NCBI GenBank assembly: GCA_937923325.1
Contig: CAKZUQ010000028.1
Location: forward strand, 47,737-111,736
Length of the DNA stretch: 64,000 bases
From: an uncultured Bacteriovoracaceae bacterium
Lineage (GTDB): Bacteria; Bdellovibrionota; Bacteriovoracia; Bacteriovoracales; Bacteriovoracaceae
Direction of reading: 5' to 3'
The position numbers were made by a program, and so were the translations under genes. Shown piece after piece: positions 1 through 7,947 of the stretch. How positions within the stretch are numbered: the first letter of the stretch is position 1; every line of letters begins with the position of its first letter. The notes under the pieces were generated by a model. The model ran no database searches. It was not told where the DNA came from and worked only from the letters and a program-made list of their open reading frames with translations.

Positions 1-2
1 TT

Positions 3-875
3 CACAACAGACCTTTTCTACACTATCCATTCATGGGGCTCGATGTTGGACCAGAAGGCAACGCTATGAGACTTGATGAAAAGCCTGGCTTTAAAGCTGT
101 CAAATCTGCTTTTAATGCCTACTCAAAGCTTGAAAAGTTATCTGCACCACAAACATATAAACATTTTCAAAAAACAAACTTAATTACAGAGAAAGCATCT
201 TATCCTTCCCTTTATAAGTTTAAGTCTCCGCTGTATTTTATTGAAGATAGAGCTCAAGAAGCCCTAAGATCAGCTGAGGATTTCAAGCTCGTAAGTGAGC
301 TGAGAATGGTTATTTTAGAAAAACTTTTAACTGATAAAAAACCTGAAAAGCTTAAAACATTTGGAAAAGATCTACATAAACAAAATTTAACTTCTTATTT
401 TTTATGGGCTGACTTTCAAACTTGGGCAAATAACATTGGCCTAAATCCAGTTCCATATCAAAGATTCTTTGATAGGCAGTTTCCAGTTCTCAACTCTGGA
501 ACAACTCCACCAAAAAAGTTTAAACTAAAAGAGGGCCGAAGGCCTAGAGTCATCAAAGACATTAAAAAAAATGGCGACACGATTGTAAGTAAAACTGTTG
601 ATACTCGTTTTAAAAGATTTGAATTAACTTATTATGCTCAAGCAGATGAAGTTTATGAATTCTTAGTCGAAGTTGAAGGAATAGAAGAACAGTCATCACT
701 TTCTAAGCATACTGGAGTTTTAGGTTTTGGAGACTTAGGGCAAGCATACTATAAATACTTTGATATTAAATTTAATAAAGAGAAACCTAAGTTAAAAATT
801 TCTCTAATAGATACACAGGACAATTCATTAGTAGAATCTTGTATTTTTGATATTAATAATATGCAGTGGGATTAA
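3..875 (+). CDS. Hypothetical protein, 5' end outside the window
   Basis: The reading frame is open to the first complete codon of the window (position 3) with no stop, so the gene starts upstream; the ATG at 33 is probably internal. About 290 residues are visible. The sequence is lysine-rich and soluble-looking, with no signal peptide, membrane segment or motif I recognise. It contains a GKDLHKQNLTSYF-type helical region in the middle and a more beta-like C-terminal third. It converges on the minus-strand lyase gene, and a 14-bp inverted repeat overlaps its stop codon. Function unknown. Confidence 0.7.
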   Translation, partial: HNRPFLHYPFMGLDVGPEGNAMRLDEKPGFKAVKSAFNAYSKLEKLSAPQTYKHFQKTNLITEKASYPSLYKFKSPLYFIEDRAQEALRSAEDFKLVSELRMVILEKLLTDKKPEKLKTFGKDLHKQNLTSYFLWADFQTWANNIGLNPVPYQRFFDRQFPVLNSGTTPPKKFKLKEGRRPRVIKDIKKNGDTIVSKTVDTRFKRFELTYYAQADEVYEFLVEVEGIEEQSSLSKHTGVLGFGDLGQAYYKYFDIKFNKEKPKLKISLIDTQDNSLVESCIFDINNMQWD

Positions 876-893
876 CACGCACTGCATATTATT
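855..893. terminator. Inverted repeat between convergent genes
   Basis: A perfect 14-bp inverted repeat (855-868 pairs with 880-893) with an 11-nt loop begins inside the last codons of the upstream plus-strand gene and ends just before the stop of the minus-strand gene. There is no clear U-run on either side. It may act as a bidirectional 3'-end stem or terminator; that role is inferred from its position between convergent genes. Confidence 0.5.
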
Positions 894-898
894 CTAAA

Positions 899-2398
899 CT
901 ATTTTAGCGGGTTTATTTTATCAATATTAGATTTAACTTTATCCTTTACCTCTTCAACTTTATTTAATACGTCGAGAGCTTGAGGTCCATATTTATCTGC
1001 AAGTTTCATCCAAGCTGGTGAATCTTCATCCGACATACCTTTATCAAAATCAGGTAACTCGCCAGAAGCTCCCCACATACTTTCCATAACTTTTTCTACT
1101 GATTTTTTTACAAGTCCACGAACTGGAATTTTCGCCATCATTCCATACATTGCTGCATTTCCAGATTGTGCTAACTCTGGATGTTCTCTAACATAGCTAA
1201 CTGCTCCTTCTAGGTCAGTAATAAACTCATCCACAGATTCATCATGAGTTGGCATAACAGTTAAGTGAATTGATGATGGCCACTGCTGTCTATCAAACCA
1301 CCACCCTTTTTCAGTCATGATATCTGCTACTGCAAAAGTATCTACATCTTTATCTATACTCATAAACGAAAACAAAGTGGCCTTTGGATCTCCAAGAACT
1401 TTAAGCTCAGGGATAGCATTAATTCTATCCTTAAATTCGTTAGCAATTTTAATTGTTTTTCCTGCTTGCTCAACATAACCTTCAATTCCCATTTTATTAA
1501 GTGTTCCCCAAGCTGCTGCAATCGCACCTCCAGGTCTGGTTCCGGGAAGATTTGGTGAAGCATAAATCCCACCCATCCAATCAGTTGTTATAAAAAATTG
1601 ATGTTTCATATACTTCATCGACTTATAAAGAACTACTGAGGCTCCTTTTGCTGCAAAACCATATTTATGTAAATCAGCTGAGATTGAAGTAACTCCAGGA
1701 ACACAAAAGTTCCACTTTGGAAGTTCAACTCCATTTCTTTCTAGAAATGGCAATAAAAAGCCACCAACACATGCATCAACATGAAACGGAATATTCTTTT
1801 TTTGAGCGTAGGTTGCTAATTCTTCAATTGGATCTATCACGCCTTGTGGGTATTGTGGAGCTGAGCCCATCATCATAATAGTATTCATCCCACAGGCTTT
1901 TTTCATCGCTCTTACATTCGCTGTAAAATCATCTTCTAATTTTACCGAAACATATTTTATTCCAAAATACTTACATGCTTTTTCAAAAGCCACATGAGCT
2001 GAGGCTGGTGCAACAAGTTCAGGCTTTAGAATCCAAGGCTTAGTTTTTCTTGCCAAATCTCTTGCGGCTTTAACGGCCATCAAAATACTTTCCGTACCAC
2101 CACTAGTCATAGTTCCAACAGACTCATCATCACCATTTAATAAAGAGCAAGACATCCTTACAACTTCTCTTTCCATCTTCTTCAAAGATTGAAATGCCAT
2201 AGGATTTAAAAAGTTTTCCGAAATAAACTTCCCATAGGACTCTTTTAAAAATTCATGGTGATTTTCATCTACAGGGTAAGTTAAACAAAATACTCTTCCC
2301 TTCTTCCACTCATAATCGCCAGATTTTATTGCATCCATCTCAGCATAAATCTCGTTAATATCTCTACCAACTTCTGGAATTTTTATTTCATTACTCAT
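899..2398 (-). CDS. Sphingosine-1-phosphate lyase-like PLP-dependent decarboxylase
   Basis: 499 residues, a group II PLP-dependent decarboxylase fold. The segment SISADLHKYG places the PLP-binding lysine at about K245. HVDACVGG gives the cofactor-contacting Asp208, and His135 is placed to stack on the PLP ring. GTMTSGGTESI (about 95-105) and the LPGTRPGG segment are characteristic of sphingosine-1-phosphate lyase rather than of glutamate decarboxylase. Known lyases cleave phosphorylated long-chain bases to a fatty aldehyde and phosphoethanolamine. Unlike the eukaryotic enzymes there is no N-terminal membrane anchor, so this form should be soluble, as in other bacterial homologues. The C-terminal 80 residues are extra and partly charged. 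The substrate is not proven; another amine or amino-acid decarboxylation is possible. Confidence 0.85.
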   Translation of the reverse strand: MSNEIKIPEVGRDINEIYAEMDAIKSGDYEWKKGRVFCLTYPVDENHHEFLKESYGKFISENFLNPMAFQSLKKMEREVVRMSCSLLNGDDESVGTMTSGGTESILMAVKAARDLARKTKPWILKPELVAPASAHVAFEKACKYFGIKYVSVKLEDDFTANVRAMKKACGMNTIMMMGSAPQYPQGVIDPIEELATYAQKKNIPFHVDACVGGFLLPFLERNGVELPKWNFCVPGVTSISADLHKYGFAAKGASVVLYKSMKYMKHQFFITTDWMGGIYASPNLPGTRPGGAIAAAWGTLNKMGIEGYVEQAGKTIKIANEFKDRINAIPELKVLGDPKATLFSFMSIDKDVDTFAVADIMTEKGWWFDRQQWPSSIHLTVMPTHDESVDEFITDLEGAVSYVREHPELAQSGNAAMYGMMAKIPVRGLVKKSVEKVMESMWGASGELPDFDKGMSDEDSPAWMKLADKYGPQALDVLNKVEEVKDKVKSNIDKINPLK

Positions 2399-2530
2399 GG
2401 TCAGACTCCTATTTAAGTACTTAATTTTCTATCTATAATTATCCCAAATATCTTAGTATTTAGTAGTGGGAATCCCTATATTTAGCATTCTCAAGCAAAA
2501 AATCACTGTTTATCGGAGTCAGTTTATTGT

Positions 2531-2536
2531 TATAAT
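2531..2536 (+). promoter_or_regulatory. -10 element giving a possibly leaderless transcript
   Basis: A consensus TATAAT ends only 6 bases before the ATG at 2543. A start point 6-7 bases downstream of the hexamer would fall on or next to the start codon. I see no Shine-Dalgarno sequence in front of this ATG. The -35 region is weak (GTTTAT or TGTTTA at 17-18 bp). Confidence 0.4.
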
Positions 2537-2542
2537 GTCACT

Positions 2543-2848
2543 ATGAAGAAGTTATTTGCACTTACTATATTTCTTTTATCAATTAAATCATTAGCTTGTA
2601 ATGTCACGATACTTGAACAAGATGGTAAGTATTTTCTGGCCATCAAAAAAGTGGGAGAGCTTCCATCAGAAGATGAAGTTCCTGAGAAGAAGCTAAGGCG
2701 TGGCCTTCAAGAAATTGAAGTATCTAAAAAGAAAAAAGAAGATTCAACTGAAGAATCAAAAAGTCGTAAATCTAGATTTAAAATAATTTACGACTCTGAA
2801 GATAGAGATGTTATCGAACGAATGCTAAAAACGAGATGTCCTAATTAA
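2543..2848 (+). CDS. Small exported protein of unknown function
   Basis: 101 residues. Residues 1-18 form a typical Sec signal peptide (MKK, then a hydrophobic stretch), with likely cleavage after SLA, leaving Cys19 near the mature N terminus. The lipobox is imperfect (S-L-A-C), so secretion to the periplasm is more likely than lipid anchoring, though not certain. The mature part is very charged, with a Lys/Glu-rich stretch at about 45-75. A second cysteine at 99 could pair with Cys19. The stop codon overlaps that of the convergent chemoreceptor gene. Function unknown. Confidence 0.65.
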   Translation: MKKLFALTIFLLSIKSLACNVTILEQDGKYFLAIKKVGELPSEDEVPEKKLRRGLQEIEVSKKKKEDSTEESKSRKSRFKIIYDSEDRDVIERMLKTRCPN

Positions 2849-4425
2849 TTATTTTTTGATCCTACAAGCACCTCTTTGAGCTTCGAAACTCTTTCACTTA
2901 ATATTGTACTCTCATTTTTTAACTTTACAGCGATACCTGCTGTACTATTAGAGTTTCTTGTTGTCTTCTGATTTAATTCTTCAAATTCTTGCATGGCCCT
3001 ATCAATTTCACTAACACCAACTGATTGCTCTTTAGTTGCTTCAGAAACATGTTCTATTGAACTATTAACTTTTTCCAAAACAACTAGAATTTTTTCAAAT
3101 GCCTCAATACTTTCACCGCTTCTTCGTATTCCCTGCTCAACTTGAGATGAAGAATTTTCTATTTGGTCTTTAACTTTCTTTTCAGCTGTCTCGACAATCT
3201 CTTCTACTCTAGCAATGTTATTAGCCAAAATATTCTCGATTTCTTCAGAAGACTTTCCACTCAAATTGGCCAAATTTCCAACCTCTTCAGCAACTACAGC
3301 AAAACCTTTCCCTTGTTCTCCTGCTCTAGCAGCTTCAACAGAAGCATTAAAAGACAAAAGTTTTGTTTGAAAAACAATATCATTAATAACTTTAGTGTTT
3401 TCTTTAATATCTGATATTAAACTTAAAATTTCTTTAACATCATTATTATTCTGATTAAGTGTATCAGACATTGTCCCAGACGATGCCTTAATAGAATCAA
3501 TTGCTAGTTGCAAGTCATTAAGAATAGATTTTCCATCCTGTGCATACTTTCTACTTTCATTAGATAAGCCTAAAGTCTGAGTTGCCTCATGAGATGTTTT
3601 CTCTACCATAGATTTAATTTCATTTAATGCTGACATTGTTTCCTGCAAACCAGAAGCTTGTTCATTTGCACTTTCATTTAACTCTGAACTTGTTTCTGAA
3701 ACTTCACCAGCAATATTAACGAGAATATCATTCTGTTTACTAAGATCTGTTGTAATTTCTAAAACAGGTTTTAAAATATATTTATCTACAACAAATAAAA
3801 TCAAAAAAATAATTAGTATAAAGCTTATAACAATGACAATTGCCTGGTCTTTCATAAGAACGAAAGCCTCTTTCTTTACATCATCAATATAAATCCCAGT
3901 ACCTATAACCCAACTCCATGGTTTAAATACTTTCACAAAAGATAGCTTTTCTACAATCACTTTAGCATTTTCTTTTGAAGGCCATGGGTATATATGAAAA
4001 CCACCACTATCAGAAGACCTAGCTACTTTTACAACACTTTGAAAAAGAAAATCTCCACTTTTATCTTTGTACTCAGTCAAGTCTTTTCCAATAAGACTAT
4101 CTTTAGGATGACTAAGCATTATTTGATTAAAATCGTTTATCCAATAATAATCTAGGTTTCCCTCTCCATATCTTAGATTTTTAACTGAAGCTAAAGCTGA
4201 CTTCTTTGCTTGCTCTTCTGTTATTTCCTTATTCAGGTATTGTTTATGATAGTAATCGATTGCTTTTATAGCTAACTCTGCATAATTTTTAGTTGCCTGT
4301 TTTTTTTGATCAAGTAAGCTAGACTCGTTACTTACATAGGAATTATACAAAAATCCAATCATAAAAATTATCATTGGGACTAAAACTACTATTGTTAATT
4401 TCTTTTTTGCACCAAACTTATTCAT
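2845..4425 (-). CDS. Methyl-accepting chemotaxis protein with a single Cache sensor
   Basis: 526 residues: TM1 about 10-28, a periplasmic domain about 30-190, TM2 about 195-214, then a long coiled-coil signalling domain. The periplasmic part has the sCache_2 pattern (an [16 protein letters not shown] segment, an [13 protein letters not shown] segment and a [14 protein letters not shown] ending), a fold that often binds small carboxylates. The signalling hairpin [11 protein letters not shown] lies at about 360-370 and would contact CheA and CheW. The region just after TM2 is short and no convincing HAMP is visible. No che genes are nearby, so it is a stand-alone receptor. The ligand is unknown. 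The gene ends with overlapping stops against the convergent small gene. Confidence 0.9.
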   Translation of the reverse strand: MNKFGAKKKLTIVVLVPMIIFMIGFLYNSYVSNESSLLDQKKQATKNYAELAIKAIDYYHKQYLNKEITEEQAKKSALASVKNLRYGEGNLDYYWINDFNQIMLSHPKDSLIGKDLTEYKDKSGDFLFQSVVKVARSSDSGGFHIYPWPSKENAKVIVEKLSFVKVFKPWSWVIGTGIYIDDVKKEAFVLMKDQAIVIVISFILIIFLILFVVDKYILKPVLEITTDLSKQNDILVNIAGEVSETSSELNESANEQASGLQETMSALNEIKSMVEKTSHEATQTLGLSNESRKYAQDGKSILNDLQLAIDSIKASSGTMSDTLNQNNNDVKEILSLISDIKENTKVINDIVFQTKLLSFNASVEAARAGEQGKGFAVVAEEVGNLANLSGKSSEEIENILANNIARVEEIVETAEKKVKDQIENSSSQVEQGIRRSGESIEAFEKILVVLEKVNSSIEHVSEATKEQSVGVSEIDRAMQEFEELNQKTTRNSNSTAGIAVKLKNESTILSERVSKLKEVLVGSKNN

Positions 4426-4579
4426 AATAATTTCTCCATTTGAATCTATTATAAACTATTAAGTTATTAAATCTAGTTGCAATAAATACCCCCTTTTACC
4501 AATATAAGTTACGCTTGAATTTTGATTGATAATAAATGTCTGTGACGTTGAACTAGATCATCATATCTATAGAGCAATA

Positions 4580-5023
4580 TTAAAATTTCCAACTATAACT
4601 TACTATAAAGTCTGTTTTTTTTATTTCATCAAACGCCAATTCGTCAGGAATATCATTATAAACATTTATAGTCTTAAAGAAATAGTGCTGAGCTTGTGAA
4701 CCGTAATAAATTGATGTTAAAAGGTTGAGAACTCAACACTTATACTACTTGCAAATAAGACTTCTATCAATTTGACGCCAAAAGAAAGGATCCGGAAAAA
4801 GATCGTTTACTAATGCAAAAAACTTTCCATCTATCTTAGTATATCCAAAAGTTAAGGATAGATTCGAAGACGTCGTGATTAGCTTTTTACATATTTTTTT
4901 GCCGTCAAACACAGTAAAACCAAAGCTATGATCTATAACAATCATTTCGCCAAAGTCTATCATTCTATATGCACTTGCCATTGGTCCCCTAAAAACTGAA
5001 AAAAAAACCTTCGGGATCTCCAT
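4580..5023 (-). pseudogene. Decayed hypothetical gene with two in-frame stop codons
   Basis: From an ATG at 5023 (AGG four bases upstream; a TTG at 5041 is the alternative) the frame runs as protein-like sequence to a TAG at 4745-4747 after RSLICK. It then reads three codons, meets a TGA at 4733-4735, and continues in the same frame as strongly protein-like sequence (SIYYGSQAQHYFFKTINVYN and onward, ending SYSWKF) to a TAA at 4580. Both halves share one frame, so the simplest reading is one gene of about 145 codons broken by two nonsense changes. The first half alone could still be expressed as a short protein. I do not recognise the family. Confidence 0.55.
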
Positions 5024-5041
5024 AGTACCTAATATTGTCAA

Positions 5042-5528
5042 TTATCTTGCCTAATTCCTTTTTTAAAACTTGAATACTTAGATTGGTATTCATAATAAAA
5101 AAGAGATTAAAACAAATTTTATATTTTTTTGTTTCCACGCAATCATTATTAAGGAATTCACTTATTCTCCCAAATTAAAATCTTAAGTTTTTATTGGAAT
5201 AATTTTTTTTAGTTACATCTACAGTAAAAAAAGTGATTTTATTTTTATTATTTTCGATTCTTGAAAGTAATATCATACTCATCTTCTCATTACTGCAATC
5301 AACAAATAAATATGATGATGACAATAAAAGAATTACTAAGCCTACAAGCTTCACAGGATCTCCATACTTAAGTTACAAAATCATTTGTATTGTAATGATT
5401 GTACTAAATATTTTTCATACGTAGCCATATATGAAATTAATTTATTTTAATCCTTTGTCATTTTAACTCTAAATTACCTAGTCATGTTCTTTTGCCATTC
5501 AAACAGGAATGGGTTCACAATAATAAGG
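5042..5528. other. AT-rich stretch without recognised genes
   Basis: About 490 bases between the decayed gene and the left island boundary. A 63-codon plus-strand open frame at 5233-5424 has low-complexity Ile/Leu-rich content and no ribosome binding site. I see no convincing gene, RNA or repeat here. Confidence 0.5.
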
Positions 5529-5551
5529 TAGCGGCTGGGATTTATGCAAAA

Positions 5552-5580
5552 AAAAAGCCCTCACATAAGTGAAGGCTTTT
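5552..5580. terminator. Terminator-like hairpin at left island end
   Basis: A nine-position stem with one mismatch (5556-5564 with 5569-5577) is flanked by an A-run on the left and a short T-run on the right, so it could work in both directions. It resembles the hairpin at 9604-9629 in the same position relative to the tRNA 3' end, as expected of a duplicated tRNA-downstream region. Confidence 0.6.
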
Positions 5581-5601
5581 AAAGTGCTGATACTTTGGGA
5601 A

Positions 5602-5643
5602 TTTCAACGTTCAGATCAAAAGAATGGTCGGGGTGAGAGGATT
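5602..5643. repeat. Left attachment site (att) duplicate of the tRNA-Pro 3' end
   Basis: These 42 bases are identical to 9651-9692. They contain the last 19 nt of the tRNA-Pro gene, including the encoded CCA (5625-5643, reverse complement), plus 23 nt downstream of the tRNA. Similarity continues less exactly to about 5529. Together with the integrase beside the intact tRNA copy, this marks the left boundary of an integrated element of about 4.05 kb. Confidence 0.85.
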
Positions 5644-5722
5644 ATTCTTGATCTTGGCCAAAAAGTTTCTAACTGTCTAGAAAGACAATGATATTAATGA
5701 GTTATAAAGAATTTCTCACTTG

Positions 5723-5788
5723 TGGTATTTCACTTTTATTCACTATTTTCTTCATATTTCACGATTTCGGCTGGGAAAAGCTGGGATT
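5723..5788. repeat. Direct repeat, left copy flanking the toxin-antitoxin pair
   Basis: 66 bases that recur at 6582-6648 with one substitution and one extra T. The repeat ends in two close copies of GCTGGGA. A shorter relative of this ending is found at 5529-5542 and at 9579-9600 near both island ends, suggesting recombinase-binding sites rather than random duplication. The repeats bracket the toxin-antitoxin genes exactly. Confidence 0.8.
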
Positions 5789-5796
5789 TTTAAAGC

Positions 5797-6084
5797 TTAA
5801 GACGCCCTTTTTAGAGTCTTTATAAAATCAGGATGATTTTTAAGGCCCTGAGGAATTAAAAGCTTTTCAAGTGTAACTGGAAATATGGCACAAAGCTTTA
5901 TAGCGACATTAACGCCGATATCTCTTTTACCATTTTCAATAGCTGAAATATTATTCTGAGAAGTTCCAATTAGATCAGCCAAAGCCGCTTGAGAAAGTTC
6001 AAAGGCTTCACGATATCTTTTTAAGATATCACCTACTGTTTCTTTTTTAGCTTTTCTTTTAATTACATCTTTTGCATTCTTCAT
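5797..6084 (-). CDS. XRE-family antitoxin (HigA-like)
   Basis: 95 residues with a helix-turn-helix of the Xre/Cro type at about 29-75: LSQAALADLIGTSQNNISAI followed by ENGKRDIGVNVAIKLC. A good ribosome binding site (AGGAG, 7-nt spacing) precedes the ATG. It lies 9 bp downstream of a RelE-fold toxin gene on the same strand, the toxin-first order typical of HigBA. By family knowledge it should neutralise the toxin by binding and repress the shared promoter; palindromes suited to this lie upstream of the toxin. The partner and operon are seen; the activity is inferred. Confidence 0.8.
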   Translation of the reverse strand: MKNAKDVIKRKAKKETVGDILKRYREAFELSQAALADLIGTSQNNISAIENGKRDIGVNVAIKLCAIFPVTLEKLLIPQGLKNHPDFIKTLKRAS

Positions 6085-6093
6085 AATTGTCTC

Positions 6094-6405
6094 CTAGCTA
6101 TAATCGTGATCAGGTGTAATTCGCACAATAGCTATTTCAATTTTACCTTCATTATATCTATATATAAGCCTTCCTGATTTTGAAAAAGAGCAAGACCTAT
6201 GCTTTAACCACTTTTTATCTCTAACAAGCTCATGATCTTTCACATCGTAAGACACATTATCACTGAACACTTCTGGGCCAAATTCCTCCATAGCTTCAAT
6301 AATATCCACAATAACATCATTCTCAGCATCAGAGATTAAACCTTCATTCAACAGATCTAAATATTCTTTTTCACACTTCTTTGTGATTAGTACCTTCCAT
6401 GTCAT
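6094..6405 (-). CDS. RelE/HigB-type toxin of a toxin-antitoxin pair
   Basis: About 103 residues from the ATG at 6405; a TTG at 6423 would add six. The N terminus (MTWKVLITKKCEKEYLDLL) and the C terminus (GRLIYRYNEGKIEIAIVRIT followed by PDHDY) match the RelE/ParE-fold toxin pattern, whose members mostly cleave mRNA on the ribosome. Arg and His residues in the HRSCSF and GRLIYR strands are candidate catalytic or RNA-binding positions. No Shine-Dalgarno is visible before either start. The antitoxin gene follows directly. The pair sits inside a tRNA island between direct repeats, consistent with a stabilising cassette. Confidence 0.75.
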   Translation of the reverse strand: MTWKVLITKKCEKEYLDLLNEGLISDAENDVIVDIIEAMEEFGPEVFSDNVSYDVKDHELVRDKKWLKHRSCSFSKSGRLIYRYNEGKIEIAIVRITPDHDYS

Positions 6406-6416
6406 CAACTTATTAT

Positions 6417-6439
6417 ATATCAATTATGATATTATATCA
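6417..6439 (-). promoter_or_regulatory. Toxin-antitoxin promoter and operator palindromes
   Basis: Two overlapping inverted repeats occur: ATATCA-N4-TGATAT at 6417-6432, and TGATAT-T-ATATCA at 6427-6439. The second contains a minus-strand TATAAT (6431-6436) that would start transcription near 6424, just before the toxin gene. This layout fits autoregulation by the XRE antitoxin. The -35 is weak (TTAACT at about 16 bp). Confidence 0.5.
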
Positions 6440-6581
6440 AATGCGATATAACAGTTAAGAAAGAACTACATATAAGCTGCACCCATCCGCAGTTAAGCAA
6501 TTGAAACCTCGTACTGGTCAAAGAGCCGCAAACCCTTAAAGTTACAATAATATTAAAATGTTATAAGGTTTTTCCTTAGTT

Positions 6582-6648
6582 TGGTATTTCACATTTATTC
6601 ACTATTTTTCTTCATATTTCACGATTTCGGCTGGGAAAAGCTGGGATT
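6582..6648. repeat. Direct repeat, right copy flanking the toxin-antitoxin pair
   Basis: 67 bases nearly identical to 5723-5788 in the same orientation, again ending in the double GCTGGGA motif. It lies upstream of the toxin-antitoxin promoter. The bases between it and the next gene (6649-6749) hold nothing I recognise. Confidence 0.8.
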
Positions 6649-6749
6649 ATATATTAGTAATTTTTTCGTTTCATTTTTCCTTACTCTAGCCTCTGGTATT
6701 TATTAATACTAAGTATGTAGTTAAACAAAGATCGAATTCCAATTTTTTA

Positions 6750-7088
6750 TCATTCAAGCACTAAGTTAAAATATAGATTTTTCTCATATTCTGCAGAAGC
6801 TTCATTTACAACTCTTTTAGACAGTTCATACATTTTATCAATATTGATTTTTTTAGATAACGAAAAATCTAGAACATAATTCATTAGCGGCTCTGTGGAA
6901 TTTTCTTTCAGAATAAAAGCATCAACTCCTAACAACCTAATTTTACTTCTATAAAGTTCATTTAATACTTGCTCAATAATAGTACTCGCAATATAGCTCT
7001 CCGATACTCTAAACACGATATGTTTTTTATATACATCTAAACTTATAATTTTCGTAAACTCCACTTCTGCCCCTCGCGGAAAGGTCAT
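6750..7088 (-). CDS. Island hypothetical protein, possible immunity-type protein
   Basis: 112 residues, no signal peptide or membrane segment. The middle reads SKIRLLGVDAFILKENSTEP and then a short strand and a helix, a pattern loosely like small immunity proteins of polymorphic toxin loci (a Gly-Val-Asp turn followed by a strand and a Pro). I cannot name the family. It is the last gene of a minus-strand row that begins with an E3-type toxin domain and its candidate immunity gene, which is the main reason to suspect an immunity role. Only a weak GGAA precedes the ATG. Confidence 0.55.
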   Translation of the reverse strand: MTFPRGAEVEFTKIISLDVYKKHIVFRVSESYIASTIIEQVLNELYRSKIRLLGVDAFILKENSTEPLMNYVLDFSLSKKINIDKMYELSKRVVNEASAEYEKNLYFNLVLE

Positions 7089-7100
7089 TTCCAGTTTTAA

Positions 7101-7706
7101 CTAAATGCTCTTTATTATAATTTTTTGTAAATTATTTTTATCATCCATAGATACAAATATATCTTGAGCAACCGAATAAGTATTATAAACTTCATTGCCA
7201 AAGAATATTTCAAAGACTTTATTTTTTTTATCATAATAATATTTAGGCTTTATATTTATTGTAAACCTATCATCTTCTAATAAGTTCACATCCTTTTTAT
7301 TTAAACACATAATAGAGGGTATAAAACTCTTGGGAACTTCAATGGTTTTGTACTCAGGAACAACATAGGCATCAAACGACTCAAGTTCAAGATTTTTCTT
7401 GTTAAATTCAAAAACAAGATAGCCATAGTTTATATAAATCTTTTTCTTAGCTATGTTAAAAAGAGAATCTATAGTTTCTGAAACATTAGGACTGGATGAA
7501 ACATCTTTAAGAACAACCCTTAGGCTGTATTCATCAACAGAAAATAATTTTTCTTTAACTTCTTTTGGAATTTTGCTCTCTCTAACGACTACAACCAAAT
7601 TATACTTCTTTCCATTTCTATACATTTCAGAAGTTAAAAACATTGATTTGGAAAATAAAAAGCTTCTAATCATGGATAAAATAAAATCTATACTAATTAA
7701 TCTCAA
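7101..7706 (-). CDS. Island hypothetical protein
   Basis: Up to 201 residues from a TTG at 7706, which overlaps the end of the upstream immunity-like gene by 14 bases. ATG codons further in (for example at 7673) are equally possible starts, and no strong ribosome binding site decides between them. The sequence is rich in Lys, Asn, Ile and Phe, with several beta-strand-like segments (KKYNLVVVVRES, KKIYINYGYLVFEF) and no recognised motif. Position in the toxin/immunity row suggests an accessory or further immunity function, but that is inference. Confidence 0.5.
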   Translation of the reverse strand: MRLISIDFILSMIRSFLFSKSMFLTSEMYRNGKKYNLVVVVRESKIPKEVKEKLFSVDEYSLRVVLKDVSSSPNVSETIDSLFNIAKKKIYINYGYLVFEFNKKNLELESFDAYVVPEYKTIEVPKSFIPSIMCLNKKDVNLLEDDRFTINIKPKYYYDKKNKVFEIFFGNEVYNTYSVAQDIFVSMDDKNNLQKIIIKSI

Positions 7707-7947
7707 CAGTATAACAGCTTAAAAAATAGTCAAACTTATTAAAGTCGAACTCTATATTGTATTTATTAGAATAATATTTCGCATGATTAGGAGAAATTTC
7801 GTAATCATGATAAACGGGATTACTAGAGGTTAACCCATAAAGACTTCTTATCTCATCAAGATTAACATGCTCTAAAACAATCTCACTTACTAATTCTTCA
7901 GTTTCAATATCAAAAAGCTCTATTGAGCGGACTATTTTTTTTTCCAT
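7693..7947 (-). CDS. Candidate immunity protein of the E3-type toxin
   Basis: 84 residues, acidic. It starts with a strand followed by FDIETEELVSEIVL, then a YGLTSSNPVYHDYEI turn, and ends FDFNKFDYFLSCYTVEI. This recalls the DUF7683 family of small proteins found beside toxin domains; I state this from memory, and a profile search would settle it. The length matches the colicin E3 immunity protein (about 84 residues), although the sequences are not obviously alike. The ATG overlaps the stop of the toxin frame (TAATG), so translation is probably coupled to it. The likely role is to bind and block the neighbouring ribonuclease domain. Confidence 0.65.
   Translation of the reverse strand: MEKKIVRSIELFDIETEELVSEIVLEHVNLDEIRSLYGLTSSNPVYHDYEISPNHAKYYSNKYNIEFDFNKFDYFLSCYTVEIN

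Noticed and set aside
5233..5424. 63-codon plus-strand open frame
   Set aside because: No ribosome binding site, low-complexity Ile/Leu-rich translation and no conserved-looking segment.
5625..5643. Second tRNA-Pro gene
   Set aside because: Only the last 19 nt of the tRNA are present; it is the att duplicate, not a functional gene.
7453..7722. 89-codon plus-strand open frame
   Set aside because: Antisense to the 201-residue island gene, with no start signal.
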